Shown piece after piece: positions 7,705 to 16,871 of a stretch of DNA of 64,000 nucleotides. Each line of letters begins with the position of its first letter. The first letter of the stretch is position 1. The notes beneath the pieces were generated by a model that was not told where the DNA came from, did no database searches, and saw nothing but the letters and a program-made list of their open reading frames with translations. Both the position numbers and the translations under genes were made by a program. The DNA is from Hominimerdicola alba (GTDB taxonomy: Bacteria > Bacillota > Clostridia > Oscillospirales > Ruminococcaceae): the NCBI RefSeq assembly GCF_900112155.1, contig NZ_FOKQ01000005.1, positions 62,001 through 126,000 of the forward strand, written 5' to 3'.

Positions 7705-9654
7705 CTAACGGATGTCGACCTTGTGATCGTTCATCTTTCTGAGTATTTTGTGGTAGTACATAGCTTCGTCAGCTTCAAGTATCAGGCTGTCAAGACGTAC
7801 ATCGTCGGTCAACAGGCTCAAAGCTGCGCCGATGCTGGCAGTTACGGCATATGGTTTCTCAAGTCTTTCCGTATTCTTTTTTAACGCCTGATAGAACCGC
7901 TCCTTCTTCATATCAAGAACGATATCATCATACGGCCCGATGCCTATAATGTAGAACTCATCTCCGCCCGCACGGACACAAAGCTCGTGTTCGTCCGTTA
8001 TCGAAGCTGCCACATCACCGATAGTTTTGATGGCTTCGTCGCCCTCCTGATGCCCAAAAGTGTCGTTTATGTATTTCAGACGATCCATATCGATCACGCA
8101 GACAAACAGCTTATCTTCGGGAGAAGCATTTTTCCGCATTTTTTCAAATTCACTTTGCATTCCCCTGCGATTGAGAAGTCCCGTCATTTTATCATGGAAT
8201 GACATATCCACAAAATGATGCTTTGATCGCACCATTTCAAGGGCATTGTTTGCAAATCTCAGCCAGTTGCGGTATACTAGATTGATCTTTTCCTTATCGG
8301 AAAGCTTTCTTTGCAGCACAGAATATCCGAGAGTATAATTGCCAAAGTGCATAGGCGAAAAATAAAACACATACGGAATGTCACTATCTTCAAACATTTC
8401 CGGAAGCATTTCCTTTGTGCTGAACACCTTTGCATAGGTGTTGGAACAATGATCACCGCGGCATTCTTTTGATCTGCGCATGACAAGCTTCATTCTGTCG
8501 GTATAGCCTTTCTTGTCCTTTACTTCCATATCCAGCCAATCCTCGCACATACACAGATAAATATTTTCATAGGGTGCAAGAATGTACGCGGCATCATATA
8601 GATTGCTTATGCATTCGTCAGGTGTCTGCGATGCGGTAAGCTTTTCGGGTATGTAACTCTCCATCAGCATACCGATGTCGATATTATCCTGAAACAGATC
8701 CGTTGAGTAGTTTTTTGAGATAAAGTACATGGATGATTTTACCATATCCAGTGTTTTTTCGATATCGGGCTTGCAGCCGCAGCTTTTGCCAAGATGAAGC
8801 ATATTTGCAAGATTCAGCTGGTAAGGAATTATCTCCTTACCAGGTTCGATCTCAGCGGTTATAATGTCAACTGCATCTGCAGCACATTTTGCAAAGTTCG
8901 ATTCTATCGTGGTAAGGGATATGCTGTTCAGGAGAGCTTCCTGAGTTGCTTCAAATCCAAGTACACGTATATCCTCGGGAACTCTGACATCATTGGCACG
9001 CAGTTCCTCCATAAGTCCCAGAGCCATATGATCGCTTGAAGCTATAACCGCATCGGGCATAGATATCTTACCAGATAATATATCATCAGCCAGTTTCTGA
9101 CCGCTGAAATACCAGAAATCACCGTAGATGATATGCTCGTCCCTGACCTGTAACCCCAGCTTTGCAAGCTCGTCCAGCATAACAGCAAGGCGTGATTCGG
9201 CTTCGGGATTTCCCTTTTGTCCGGTCAGAAGACATATCTCTTTGCAGCCATGAACATTTACAGCATGGCGGCAGAGCTCACGGAACATAAGGTCATTGTC
9301 GCTTCTGACCATTCTGATATCACCGATAGGGATACCTACTCCCACCACAGGAGCATCCGTATGTTCTTTTATCCTTTGGCAGATCATCTCGGCATACTCG
9401 ATCCTGTTCTGCAGCACAAGGCTTATCACATCAATAACTATCCCGTCAAATCTTGAAAAATCAGGAAGATCATATATAGTCATCTCGCCCTCGGCATATT
9501 CTCTGAAAAAGAAATCCGGTGATATCATTGCAGAAAAAACAGCAACATTGTAACCGTATTTTTGACACTGTTCAAATATACCTGATGCAAGTCTGTTGGC
9601 GTGTACCGATTCGGGAACAGCAGTCAGAAAACAAATAGTTTTACGTTCGGACAT
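7705..9654 (-). CDS. LacI-type ligand-binding domain fused to diguanylate cyclase (GGDEF)
   Basis: 649 residues starting at ATG 9654, which follows AAAGGGGTGATGAT; a longer frame to 9750 would run through the promoter. Residues about 1-290 match the periplasmic-binding-like sensor domain of LacI regulators (KTICFLTAVPES, DAVIASSDHMALGLMEELR, VPEDIRVLGFE). There is no DNA-binding helix-turn-helix and no signal peptide or membrane segment, so it is cytoplasmic. A middle region (about 300-480) is followed by a GGDEF domain with a canonical motif at 563-567 (RAGGDEF). It should make cyclic di-GMP in response to a bound ligand, perhaps a sugar. The gene at 28375 has the same architecture. Confidence 0.87.
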   Translation of the reverse strand: MSERKTICFLTAVPESVHANRLASGIFEQCQKYGYNVAVFSAMISPDFFFREYAEGEMTIYDLPDFSRFDGIVIDVISLVLQNRIEYAEMICQRIKEHTDAPVVGVGIPIGDIRMVRSDNDLMFRELCRHAVNVHGCKEICLLTGQKGNPEAESRLAVMLDELAKLGLQVRDEHIIYGDFWYFSGQKLADDILSGKISMPDAVIASSDHMALGLMEELRANDVRVPEDIRVLGFEATQEALLNSISLTTIESNFAKCAADAVDIITAEIEPGKEIIPYQLNLANMLHLGKSCGCKPDIEKTLDMVKSSMYFISKNYSTDLFQDNIDIGMLMESYIPEKLTASQTPDECISNLYDAAYILAPYENIYLCMCEDWLDMEVKDKKGYTDRMKLVMRRSKECRGDHCSNTYAKVFSTKEMLPEMFEDSDIPYVFYFSPMHFGNYTLGYSVLQRKLSDKEKINLVYRNWLRFANNALEMVRSKHHFVDMSFHDKMTGLLNRRGMQSEFEKMRKNASPEDKLFVCVIDMDRLKYINDTFGHQEGDEAIKTIGDVAASITDEHELCVRAGGDEFYIIGIGPYDDIVLDMKKERFYQALKKNTERLEKPYAVTASIGAALSLLTDDVRLDSLILEADEAMYYHKILRKMNDHKVDIR

Positions 9655-9738
9655 ATCATCACCCCTTTCATATCCTGTCAGCTGCGGGCATGACCCGATG
9701 CGTTCAGAACTATTTACGACAGCTGTTTCTATTAAATA

Positions 9739-9767
9739 ATTATACAACATAAAACAATTAATGTCAA
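9739..9767 (-). promoter_or_regulatory. Promoter of the LacI-type/GGDEF gene
   Basis: On the minus strand TTGACA (9762-9767) and TATAAT (9739-9744) are 17 nt apart, a near-consensus promoter. Confidence 0.8.
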
Positions 9768-9926
9768 TATAAAAATTGTGAAAAACTTACATTATTATAA
9801 AAAGATAATTTTTCGCAAACGGATATGCTGCACAATATTGCACAGCATTTTTATACATTAATAAAGGATATTCAAGTTGTACGATTATTGTTTACAAATG
9901 TACAACTCTACCGGTTGTTTAATCTA

Positions 9927-9955
9927 TTGACAAAACTGTAAAAATTCGTTATAAT
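9927..9955 (+). promoter_or_regulatory. Promoter of the folT-folC operon
   Basis: TTGACA (9927-9932) and TATAAT (9950-9955) are 17 nt apart. The riboswitch begins about 25 nt after the expected transcript start. Confidence 0.8.
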
Positions 9956-9985
9956 ATACACGCAGATTAAACTGCAATTACTTTT

Positions 9986-10098
9986 GAAGAGTAAAATTAC
10001 GTTCGTTAAGTGTTGACTGAACGGGGAGTTGTCAGTCAAACGAAAAGCCGTGCAGATATCGTGTGGGCTTGCGGTTCGTATTTTGCATCCCGCTTCAT
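9986..10098 (+). ncRNA. Tetrahydrofolate (THF) riboswitch
   Basis: The leader carries the conserved blocks of the THF class: GAAGAGTA near 9986, CGTTCGTTAAGTGT, GAACGGGGAGTTGTC, ACGAAAAGCCG, and the closing GCATCCCGCTTC near 10086-10097, which pairs back to the 5' GAAGAGTA side. It lies between the promoter at 9927 and a folate-type ECF transporter gene, the usual position for this class in Firmicutes. No strong terminator is visible between it and the AGGAGG at 10171, so control may act on translation. Confidence 0.85.
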
Positions 10099-10184
10099 AG
10101 GACAATAGATAAAAGACTCATGGCAGTATATCTGCCTATACGCCTTCTTTTCTGTCGTATGATGTGGAAAAGGAGGTTATTTTT

Positions 10185-10772
10185 ATGCAGACAAACAATT
10201 CAGCAGCAAGAAACAACATCAGGGTATTCGGGACGGTGGCTGTTATGACAGCTTCGGCGATACTCGCAGCCCTCAGTATCATACTGGGCAAGTTCCTATC
10301 TATCCCTGTCGGAAACAGCATACGAATAGGATTTGAGAATCTGCCGATCGTAATTGCATCTATCTTCTTCGGTCCTGTGATAGGCGCGGCAACAGCAGTC
10401 GTTGCGGATATCGTAGGATGCATACTTCACGGTTATGCTATAAATCCCATAATAACTCTGGGCGCACTGTGCATCGGTCTTATCTCCGGTTTTGTTTATA
10501 GACAGATAACTAAAAACGACACAGAATACATAAGCACAGACAGAAGTATGCAGTGGGTCAAGATATTCATAAGCGTTATCTCTGCTTATGCTGTCGGTTC
10601 AATGGTAATCAAGTCTCTGGGACTGTATATTGCATACGGCACACCTTTCCAGACCATAGTTTTCCGTGTTATCACCGCATCTATCAGTGCAGTGATCGAT
10701 ACGACCATAGTATGGGGACTGATGCAGAATAAGAGCTTTATGAAAGAGATCGGCAGGATAACAAAAAGATGA
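10185..10772 (+). CDS. folT: Folate ECF transporter S component
   Basis: This 195-residue integral membrane protein has five or six hydrophobic segments. ATG 10185 is chosen because AAAAGGAGG lies 8 nt upstream; a GTG at 10164 overlaps that site. Sequence features of the FolT group are ILAALSIILGKFLSIP near the start, then RIGFENLPIVIASIFFGPVIGA and YAINPIITLGALCIGLISG. It binds folate and works with the shared energising module (EcfA/A'/T), which is not in this window. It is controlled by the THF riboswitch and overlaps folC by 4 nt, so uptake and polyglutamylation of folate are expressed together. Confidence 0.9.
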   Translation: MQTNNSAARNNIRVFGTVAVMTASAILAALSIILGKFLSIPVGNSIRIGFENLPIVIASIFFGPVIGAATAVVADIVGCILHGYAINPIITLGALCIGLISGFVYRQITKNDTEYISTDRSMQWVKIFISVISAYAVGSMVIKSLGLYIAYGTPFQTIVFRVITASISAVIDTTIVWGLMQNKSFMKEIGRITKR

Positions 10773-12043
10773 TGTACGAAGAAGCACTTAATTATCTGAA
10801 AACCGCCGCAGGACGTGGCAGTGTTCTGGGGCTTGACCGTGTAAGAGAACTTCTGCATCTGCTGGGCGACCCTCAGGAAAAGCTGAAGATAGTACATATT
10901 TCGGGCACAAACGGCAAGGGCTCTTTTGCAGCTATGCTGTCATCGGTACTGCGTAGTTCGGGATACAGGACAGGCAGTTTCTGCTCCCCTGCTATGACGG
11001 GAGTGACTGACAGCTATCGTATAAATGGCGCTGAAATTTCAAAAAAGCGCTTTGCCGAGCTTATCGCCACTATCCAGCCAATTGCGGAATCCATGGCGGA
11101 AAAGCCCACCGAGTTTGAAGTTATAGCGGCGGCGGCTTATCTACTTTTTGTTGAAGAAGGCTGTGATATCGCCGTGGTGGAATGCGGCATGGGCGGCGAC
11201 GGTGACGCTACAAATCTTATGAGCGCTCCACTGCTTTCGGTCATAACCAATGTTGCCCTTGATCACTGCGGATTTCTTGGCAATACCATAGCAGAGATCG
11301 CAGGACACAAAGCCGGTATAATCAAACGCGGCTGCCCCGTATATTTCGGCGGCAAGGACAGTGATGCACTCACTGTGATATCAGAGCATACAAAACAGCT
11401 TGACGCTCCTCTTGCCCTGTATGATGACAGCCCGCTTTCAGACATAAAATACAGCCTTGATGGGATATCTTTCAACTGGAACGGAGAACGTTTCAGCGTA
11501 CCACTGTGTGGCACATATCAGCGCGATAACATCGTAAACCTTATGTGCTGTGTGGATATTCTGAGAAAAACAGGCTTGACGATTAGTACTGACAGCCTGC
11601 GCAGAGGTCTTGCGGAGACAGTATGGCAGGGCAGGTTTGAGGTGCTTCGCCGCGATCCTTATGTTGTTTTCGATGGTGCCCACAACCCCGACGGCATCGC
11701 ACGTGCGGCAGAAAGTATTGAAATGTATTTTCCCGACAAGGTAGTTCTGCTTATAGGCGTTATGGCGGATAAGGACTACAAACTGTATACGGATATGCTG
11801 GGCAGGTTCATCGAAAAGGTATACACCGTAACTCCCGACAATCCCAGAGCACTGGACAGCGCCGCTCTTGCCGAAGTTTTTGCAGAAAAAGGCATACCCG
11901 CCGAAAGCTTTGAAAAGCTTCCAGACGGCGTATCAGCTGCGTACAGTCACGCCAAAGAAAAAGGCTTGCCTATGATGGCGCTGGGTTCGCTGTATATGTA
12001 CCGCGAATTCAAAGAGGCAATGATTCTTATCACGGGTAAATAA
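10769..12043 (+). CDS. folC: Folylpolyglutamate synthase / dihydrofolate synthase
   Basis: 424 residues, the usual size. It adds glutamate to folates, trapping them in the cell. The ATP-binding P-loop HISGTNGKGSFAAMLSS lies near 45-60, and the Mur-ligase-like signatures AVVECGMGGDGDATN and VITNVALDHCGFLGNT follow; VVFDGAHNPDGI marks the C-terminal domain. ATG 10769 overlaps the folT stop (ATGA), indicating coupled translation. Expression should fall when the THF riboswitch upstream binds reduced folate. Confidence 0.93.
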   Translation: MMYEEALNYLKTAAGRGSVLGLDRVRELLHLLGDPQEKLKIVHISGTNGKGSFAAMLSSVLRSSGYRTGSFCSPAMTGVTDSYRINGAEISKKRFAELIATIQPIAESMAEKPTEFEVIAAAAYLLFVEEGCDIAVVECGMGGDGDATNLMSAPLLSVITNVALDHCGFLGNTIAEIAGHKAGIIKRGCPVYFGGKDSDALTVISEHTKQLDAPLALYDDSPLSDIKYSLDGISFNWNGERFSVPLCGTYQRDNIVNLMCCVDILRKTGLTISTDSLRRGLAETVWQGRFEVLRRDPYVVFDGAHNPDGIARAAESIEMYFPDKVVLLIGVMADKDYKLYTDMLGRFIEKVYTVTPDNPRALDSAALAEVFAEKGIPAESFEKLPDGVSAAYSHAKEKGLPMMALGSLYMYREFKEAMILITGK

Positions 12044-12060
12044 AATTTCACTCATAAACA

Positions 12061-12101
12061 AAAGATCATCGGAGTTCATTGATATTCCGATGATCTTTTT
12101 T
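12061..12101 (+). terminator. Terminator of the folT-folC operon
   Basis: AAAGATCATCGGA pairs with TCCGATGATCTTT and is followed by a T tract. Confidence 0.85.
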
Positions 12102-12123
12102 ATCTGCTGTAAATCAACACAAG

Positions 12124-12160
12124 AAAAGTATCCTCCGTCACAGTGACAGAGGATACTTTA
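12124..12160 (-). terminator. Terminator of the GH43 arabinofuranosidase gene
   Basis: A near-perfect AAGTATCCTC/GAGGATACTT hairpin lies 18 nt past the minus-strand stop at 12179. Confidence 0.75.
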
Positions 12161-12178
12161 TCGGGGAAATGTTATATG

Positions 12179-14386
12179 TTAGCTGAGACTCCAACTATCT
12201 ACAGATGCATTGTTATTGAATACGAAGTAGAGATCGTTCTTGCCGCTGAGATCTACAACAGGAACAGTGATTTCCTGCATAGAAGAACCTGCGGGTATCT
12301 CAACATATGTAACAGCCTTTCCGCTTGCACTGCCTGTGCATACCTTTACGATACAGCCTGTGCTGGAGGAAGCCTTGATCGTCAGGTTCTGAGCATCGCT
12401 TCCGCAGTCAACACCCTGAACGCGGTACCAGCTGCCCTTCTTAGCCTGTACAAGAGAAGAAGCTCCGCTGCCGCTGATGGTGATTCCGCCCTGATGCGAG
12501 AATGTAGCTGCACGCTGGGTCTTGTAAGGATCAAAGGACTTGACCTGACTTACGCCCTTCTTAGTACCTGTAACAGCCTGGATAGTACCATCGGAATTAA
12601 TTGTTACCTTATCGATATGAGTGCTGCGGTAGCCGCCCTTGAGACCCATGCTGTCCTGTAAGTACTGTGCATGATATGTCAGGTACCACTGATTATTGAA
12701 CTTGAAGAATGTGTGATGGTTGTTTCCGCCTGTGCCGAAGAACACACCGATTCCCTTGAATGCTTCGCCCTTGTAGGTGAAGGGTCCAAGAGGACTGTCG
12801 CTGACCATGTAGTTGATAGCGCCGCCTGTCAGTCCGTAGGGGTTGCCGTTGGTGCTGAAGTTAGAGCAGTAGCTGTAATAGTACTTGCCGTTGAACTTGT
12901 GGATGCCGCTGTCCTCAAAGAGGTAAGGAGCATCGATAGACTGAGGAGTACCAACGATAGAAGTCATATTATCGCTGAGCTTTACGCATCTTGCAGTCTT
13001 AGGATGAGCGTTCTGTCCGCTGGGAACACCGCCGCCGAAGTACAGATAGCCTGTGCCGTCATCGTCAACGAGTACTGCAGGGTCGAACAGCCATTCAACG
13101 TTACCACAGTTAGGAGTCTGACGGGAGATCAGAGCCTTGCCGATAGGATCTCTCCAGGGACCTGTGGGGCTGTCAGCTTCCAGTACAGCGATACCGTTAC
13201 CGCCGTTTGCAAAGTACAGGAAGAACTTCTCCTTGCCGTTTACCTTCTTGTGGCAGGCTGTAGGTGCCCAGGAGTTTCCGCCCCATTTGCAGAGACCGTT
13301 TGAACCTGCTGCATTGATGAGACCGTGATCTGTCCAGTTAACAAGATCATCAGAGGATATGCATCGCAGGCAGTTTATAGTGCCGTACTCGATATCCTTG
13401 AGCTGACCATTGCTGTACAGCAGATGATCGTCTGTCATGAATATGTATACTCTGCCGTTGTATTCCATAACTCCGGGATCTGCGCCGAAGTACTGGGATA
13501 TCAGAGGATTGTTTTCACCGGACTTCTTGTAGCAGGTTGCAAGATTTACGCTGCCGAACTTGCCTGCCATCTCTGTGAGATCCATCTTAAATACTGTCGG
13601 GAACTTGTCTATCTTACCCATGATATAATCCTGAAGTGCACTGATATCATCGTTGTTTACCTCACCGCTCTTGTCAACATCGGCAGCCTTTTCAGCATTC
13701 GAGTCCTCAAAGCCTTTCATCAAACCGCGCTTAGCAAGAACAAGATCCATAACATCTATATCGCCGTCGAAATTTACATCGCCTCTGCCGTCACGCTTGG
13801 GCTTTGAACTGCTGCCTGAACCGCCTACACTAACTACCTTTGCTTCGTCGATATAGAAATTGCCGGTAACGTCAACAGTCTCAACATAAAGTACCATGTC
13901 GCTTGCGTCATCGGGAAGCTGGAAGCTGGGGTTTGAAAGCTCCATCCACTGTCCGCGGGAAGCTGTGCCCTGAGCTATGTGAGCGTAGTTTACAGTACCT
14001 GTCGAATCTGTATACTGCAGTGAGAGCAGGAAAGTCTGCTGGCTTTCGCCTTCCTCGTAATCTACGTGTATACTGAAGCTATAGCTCTGACCGGGTATGA
14101 AGTACGAAGTATCAAGAGTCTTCTGAAGACCCTGCCATGCGCTGGTACGGTCTTTTATGAGAAGTGCGTTAGTACCTGCATAAGGATGTCTGCCGCTGAG
14201 CGTTAACTCACCTGAACCTCTTACCTCCCAGTTATCACTGCTGTCCTCAAAGGTATCATAATAGTAATAGCTGTCCTCGGCATTCGCTTCGATAGCAACA
14301 TCTGCCGGGAATGCTGATTGTGTAAAAAGCATAGCGCCCGCTAAAGCCGCGGTAGTCAGCTTTTTAACATTCGAGCTGATTTTCAT
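12179..14386 (-). CDS. Secreted CBM22-dockerin-GH43-CBM6 arabinoxylan arabinofuranosidase
   Basis: 735 residues from ATG 14386, preceded by GGAGGGGGAATTGAC; an upstream ATG at 14419 would translate that site. Order: signal peptide (about 1-36), CBM22-like module (about 38-188, YYYYDTFEDSSDNWEVRG, FYIDEAKVV), dockerin (about 201-262), GH43 domain (about 285-600) and a CBM6-like module (about 615-735, WYRVQGVDCG). The GH43 part has base Asp in FGADPGVMEYNG, the second Asp in WLFDPAVLVDDD and acid Glu in FEDSGIHKFNGKYY. This resembles GH43_29 enzymes that remove arabinose from xylan. In its dockerin, the helix type MDLVxxKRGLM is in the first repeat instead of the second, the reverse of the two upstream enzymes. 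Confidence 0.88.
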   Translation of the reverse strand: MKISSNVKKLTTAALAGAMLFTQSAFPADVAIEANAEDSYYYYDTFEDSSDNWEVRGSGELTLSGRHPYAGTNALLIKDRTSAWQGLQKTLDTSYFIPGQSYSFSIHVDYEEGESQQTFLLSLQYTDSTGTVNYAHIAQGTASRGQWMELSNPSFQLPDDASDMVLYVETVDVTGNFYIDEAKVVSVGGSGSSSKPKRDGRGDVNFDGDIDVMDLVLAKRGLMKGFEDSNAEKAADVDKSGEVNNDDISALQDYIMGKIDKFPTVFKMDLTEMAGKFGSVNLATCYKKSGENNPLISQYFGADPGVMEYNGRVYIFMTDDHLLYSNGQLKDIEYGTINCLRCISSDDLVNWTDHGLINAAGSNGLCKWGGNSWAPTACHKKVNGKEKFFLYFANGGNGIAVLEADSPTGPWRDPIGKALISRQTPNCGNVEWLFDPAVLVDDDGTGYLYFGGGVPSGQNAHPKTARCVKLSDNMTSIVGTPQSIDAPYLFEDSGIHKFNGKYYYSYCSNFSTNGNPYGLTGGAINYMVSDSPLGPFTYKGEAFKGIGVFFGTGGNNHHTFFKFNNQWYLTYHAQYLQDSMGLKGGYRSTHIDKVTINSDGTIQAVTGTKKGVSQVKSFDPYKTQRAATFSHQGGITISGSGASSLVQAKKGSWYRVQGVDCGSDAQNLTIKASSSTGCIVKVCTGSASGKAVTYVEIPAGSSMQEITVPVVDLSGKNDLYFVFNNNASVDSWSLS

Positions 14387-14466
14387 GTCAATTCCCCCTC
14401 CGGATATGTATAAAAACAATTAAGAATCGCGCCACTAAATTGACACATATCCCATTTTGTTATTTA

Positions 14467-14495
14467 ATTATACTAAATTCATTTAAATCGGTCAA
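14467..14495 (-). promoter_or_regulatory. Promoter of the GH43 arabinofuranosidase gene
   Basis: On the minus strand TTGACC (14490-14495) and TATAAT (14467-14472) are 17 nt apart. The rest of 14500-14870 is AT-rich and shows nothing I can name. Confidence 0.75.
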
Positions 14496-14873
14496 CTCAC
14501 ATCATGGATATTTGGTGTAAAATATGGATATTATTTCGTTCAATTTTTTATTATTTTTATCAGAAATTAAATGTTATCTTACAAAACAAAACATCTTCAA
14601 AACGCCGTAACATCAGAGTTATCCACACATTCATGAAGCGCACCGATGATTATATCTACAAAAGCTAATATTTTAACATTGCCTTGAATACTAATTGGTA
14701 AAAAATGTCATGGAGCTAAAATAAAAAGCTGAAAGATGACAACAGTTTTAATACCCATTCAGGATTTAACCTATTACAGCATTTATCCTCCGCCATTTTT
14801 GAAACCGATTTCATCAAAGTCACGAAAATATAAAGCAGATATCGGTCAATTCGCGGAAAAATCTTTTTACTTA

Positions 14874-14902
14874 TTGACAATTCACTTATAATATTGTATA
14901 AT
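14874..14902 (+). promoter_or_regulatory. Promoter of the second GH5 endoglucanase
   Basis: TTGACA (14874-14879) and TATAAT (14897-14902) are 17 nt apart, giving a short leader before ATG 14966. Confidence 0.8.
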
Positions 14903-14965
14903 ATCAGCATATTAAACTGCCTGAGAAATTCAAATAGCAGGCAGCAGAAGAGGGGAATGTATTTT

Positions 14966-16741
14966 ATGTTGAAAAAAATCGTCTCAGGACTGACCGCTGC
15001 AGCTTCTGCCTGCACGATAGTCCTCGCTCCGGTTTCAGGCATAGCCGAAAAAAGCGCTGCTGTGATCACCGCGAGCGCAGCAACTCCAGATTCTTATCAC
15101 GATGACTGGCTGCACGTAAATGAAAATGCCGAAGTTGTTGATATGAACGGCAATCCTGTATGGATGACAGGTGTAAACTGGTTCGGCTATAACGTAGGAA
15201 GCCAGGTATTTGACGGCGTATGGAGCATCAATATGCATCAGGCGCTCAACGAGATAGCTGACCACGGCTTCAATCTGCTCCGTGTGCCAATGTCCACCGA
15301 GATACTCTTGCAGTGGAAAAACGGCGACCCCGATCCTATCATCAAGATAAACGAGTGGAAGAACCCCGAGCTTACCATTGACGGTCAAGTGGGCGGCAAG
15401 CCGATGTACAGCTTTGATATTTGGAACAAGGCTGTGGAATGGTGCAGAGAGAACGGCATCAAGATAATGATGGATATCCACTGCGCTACTACGAACGCTG
15501 CAGGTCATAACTACGCCCTGTGGTATGATGACAAATACAGTGAGCAGGACTGGCTGGATGCACTGGCATGGTTCGCTGATTACTACAAGGACGACGATAC
15601 CGTTATCGCTATCGACCTGAAAAACGAGCCTCACGGCAAAAAGGACGATGGTATCTTTGCTAAGTGGGACGGTTCCAAAGATGCCAACAACTGGCGTTAT
15701 GCCGCCGAAAAGGGCGCTAAAGCCTGCCTCGACAAGAACCCTAACCTGCTTATAATGGTCGAGGGTATCGAGTGCTATCCTAAGTTTGAAAAGGGCTTTG
15801 ACTGGAATTCAAATTCCACCGATTATGCTCATTACGGCGACCCCGATTATCAGCCTTACCACGGCGCTTGGTGGGGCGGCAACTTCCGCGGTGCAAGAGA
15901 TTATCCTGTAAACCTCGGTAAATATCAGAGCCAGCTGGTTTACTCACCTCATGACTACGGCCCTCTGGTTTATGAGCAGTCATGGTTCCACCTGCAGGGT
16001 AAGGGTCCCAACTACACAAGCTATAAGTTCGACAGAGAATCTCTGCTGAAAGAATACTGGTACGACTCATGGGCATTCCTGGTAGAAGAGAAGATATCTC
16101 CTCTGCTGATGGGCGAGTGGGGCGGACGTATCGACGAGGTGAACGACCCCTCCGGCGCAAACAAACACTGGATGGAAGTTCTTCGTGACTATATGATCGA
16201 TAAGCGTATCCACCACACCTTCTGGTGCTTCAACGAGAATTCCAGCGATACAGGCGGACTTATCGCCAGCGACTGCAACTGGGATCACTGGGACGAAGAA
16301 AAGTATGAGTTCGTTAAACCCTCACTGTGGCAGGACGAAAAGGGTAAGTTCATCAGCCTTGATCACAAGATAAAGCTGGGTCAGTCCGGAAATGGTATAT
16401 CCCTCAGTGATTATTATTCCACTTCACATCCTGATCCTGATCCCCAGCCCCAGCCTCAGAACAATGATTATCCTAAGAACGTTAAAGTAAATTACAGCAC
16501 TCAGTATCACCAGGTACAGTTTATCTGGGATAAGGTTCAGGGTGCAGACAAGTACGGTATCGCTGTATACCTTGCCGGCAAGTGGAGAGTTCAGACTTCC
16601 AACATCACGACCAACAACTATGTAACTCCCAAGAATCTGACTCCCGGCATGACCTACAAGGTTGCTGTTGCCGCAAGAGTCAACGGTAAGTGGAACACAG
16701 CCGATCCTATCAAGAACGCTATAACTGTTACTATTAAGTAA
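14966..16741 (+). CDS. Secreted GH5 endoglucanase with C-terminal FN3/CBM37-like module
   Basis: 591 residues from ATG 14966, preceded by AGAGGGG; a longer frame to 14894 lies inside the promoter. A signal peptide covers about 1-40 (ITASAATP). The GH5 domain (about 45-475) has WMTGVNWFGYNVG, acid/base E221 (IDLKNEPHG) and nucleophile E384 (LLMGEWGG), like large bacterial GH5_1-type endo-1,4-glucanases. A Pro/Asp linker (PDPDPQPQPQ) leads to a ~95-residue module with KYGIAVYLAGKWRVQ and ARVNGKW. The module reads as fibronectin III, but in R. albus modules of this size and place are classed as CBM37. It has no dockerin, unlike the other enzymes here. The gene at 46811 encodes two copies of the same module. 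Confidence 0.9.
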   Translation: MLKKIVSGLTAAASACTIVLAPVSGIAEKSAAVITASAATPDSYHDDWLHVNENAEVVDMNGNPVWMTGVNWFGYNVGSQVFDGVWSINMHQALNEIADHGFNLLRVPMSTEILLQWKNGDPDPIIKINEWKNPELTIDGQVGGKPMYSFDIWNKAVEWCRENGIKIMMDIHCATTNAAGHNYALWYDDKYSEQDWLDALAWFADYYKDDDTVIAIDLKNEPHGKKDDGIFAKWDGSKDANNWRYAAEKGAKACLDKNPNLLIMVEGIECYPKFEKGFDWNSNSTDYAHYGDPDYQPYHGAWWGGNFRGARDYPVNLGKYQSQLVYSPHDYGPLVYEQSWFHLQGKGPNYTSYKFDRESLLKEYWYDSWAFLVEEKISPLLMGEWGGRIDEVNDPSGANKHWMEVLRDYMIDKRIHHTFWCFNENSSDTGGLIASDCNWDHWDEEKYEFVKPSLWQDEKGKFISLDHKIKLGQSGNGISLSDYYSTSHPDPDPQPQPQNNDYPKNVKVNYSTQYHQVQFIWDKVQGADKYGIAVYLAGKWRVQTSNITTNNYVTPKNLTPGMTYKVAVAARVNGKWNTADPIKNAITVTIK

Positions 16742-16761
16742 TATAATTTCACAGAACCTAT

Positions 16762-16797
16762 AACGGCAGTTTCTTCGGAAACTGCCGTTTACTTTTG
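16762..16797 (+). terminator. Terminator of the GH5 gene
   Basis: AACGGCAGTTT pairs with AAACTGCCGTT around a short loop, followed by a T-rich stretch. Confidence 0.8.
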
Positions 16798-16799
16798 TA

Positions 16800-16838
16800 T
16801 AAAACAAACACCGCCCGTACCCAAAATACGAGCGGTGA
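16800..16838 (-). terminator. Terminator of the CO-dehydrogenase-like operon
   Basis: On the minus strand CACCGC(T)CGTA pairs with TACGGGCGGTG, followed by TTTGTTTTA, downstream of the gene ending at 16872. Confidence 0.65.
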
Positions 16839-16871
16839 TATTATTAATAATCGTTCGCCAACAGAACACAA

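Noticed and set aside
12671-13303. Long plus-strand open frame of 210 codons inside the GH43 arabinofuranosidase gene
   Set aside because: It lies wholly antisense to a gene with clear signal peptide, CBM, dockerin and GH43 motifs; no ribosome-binding site and no protein-like pattern.
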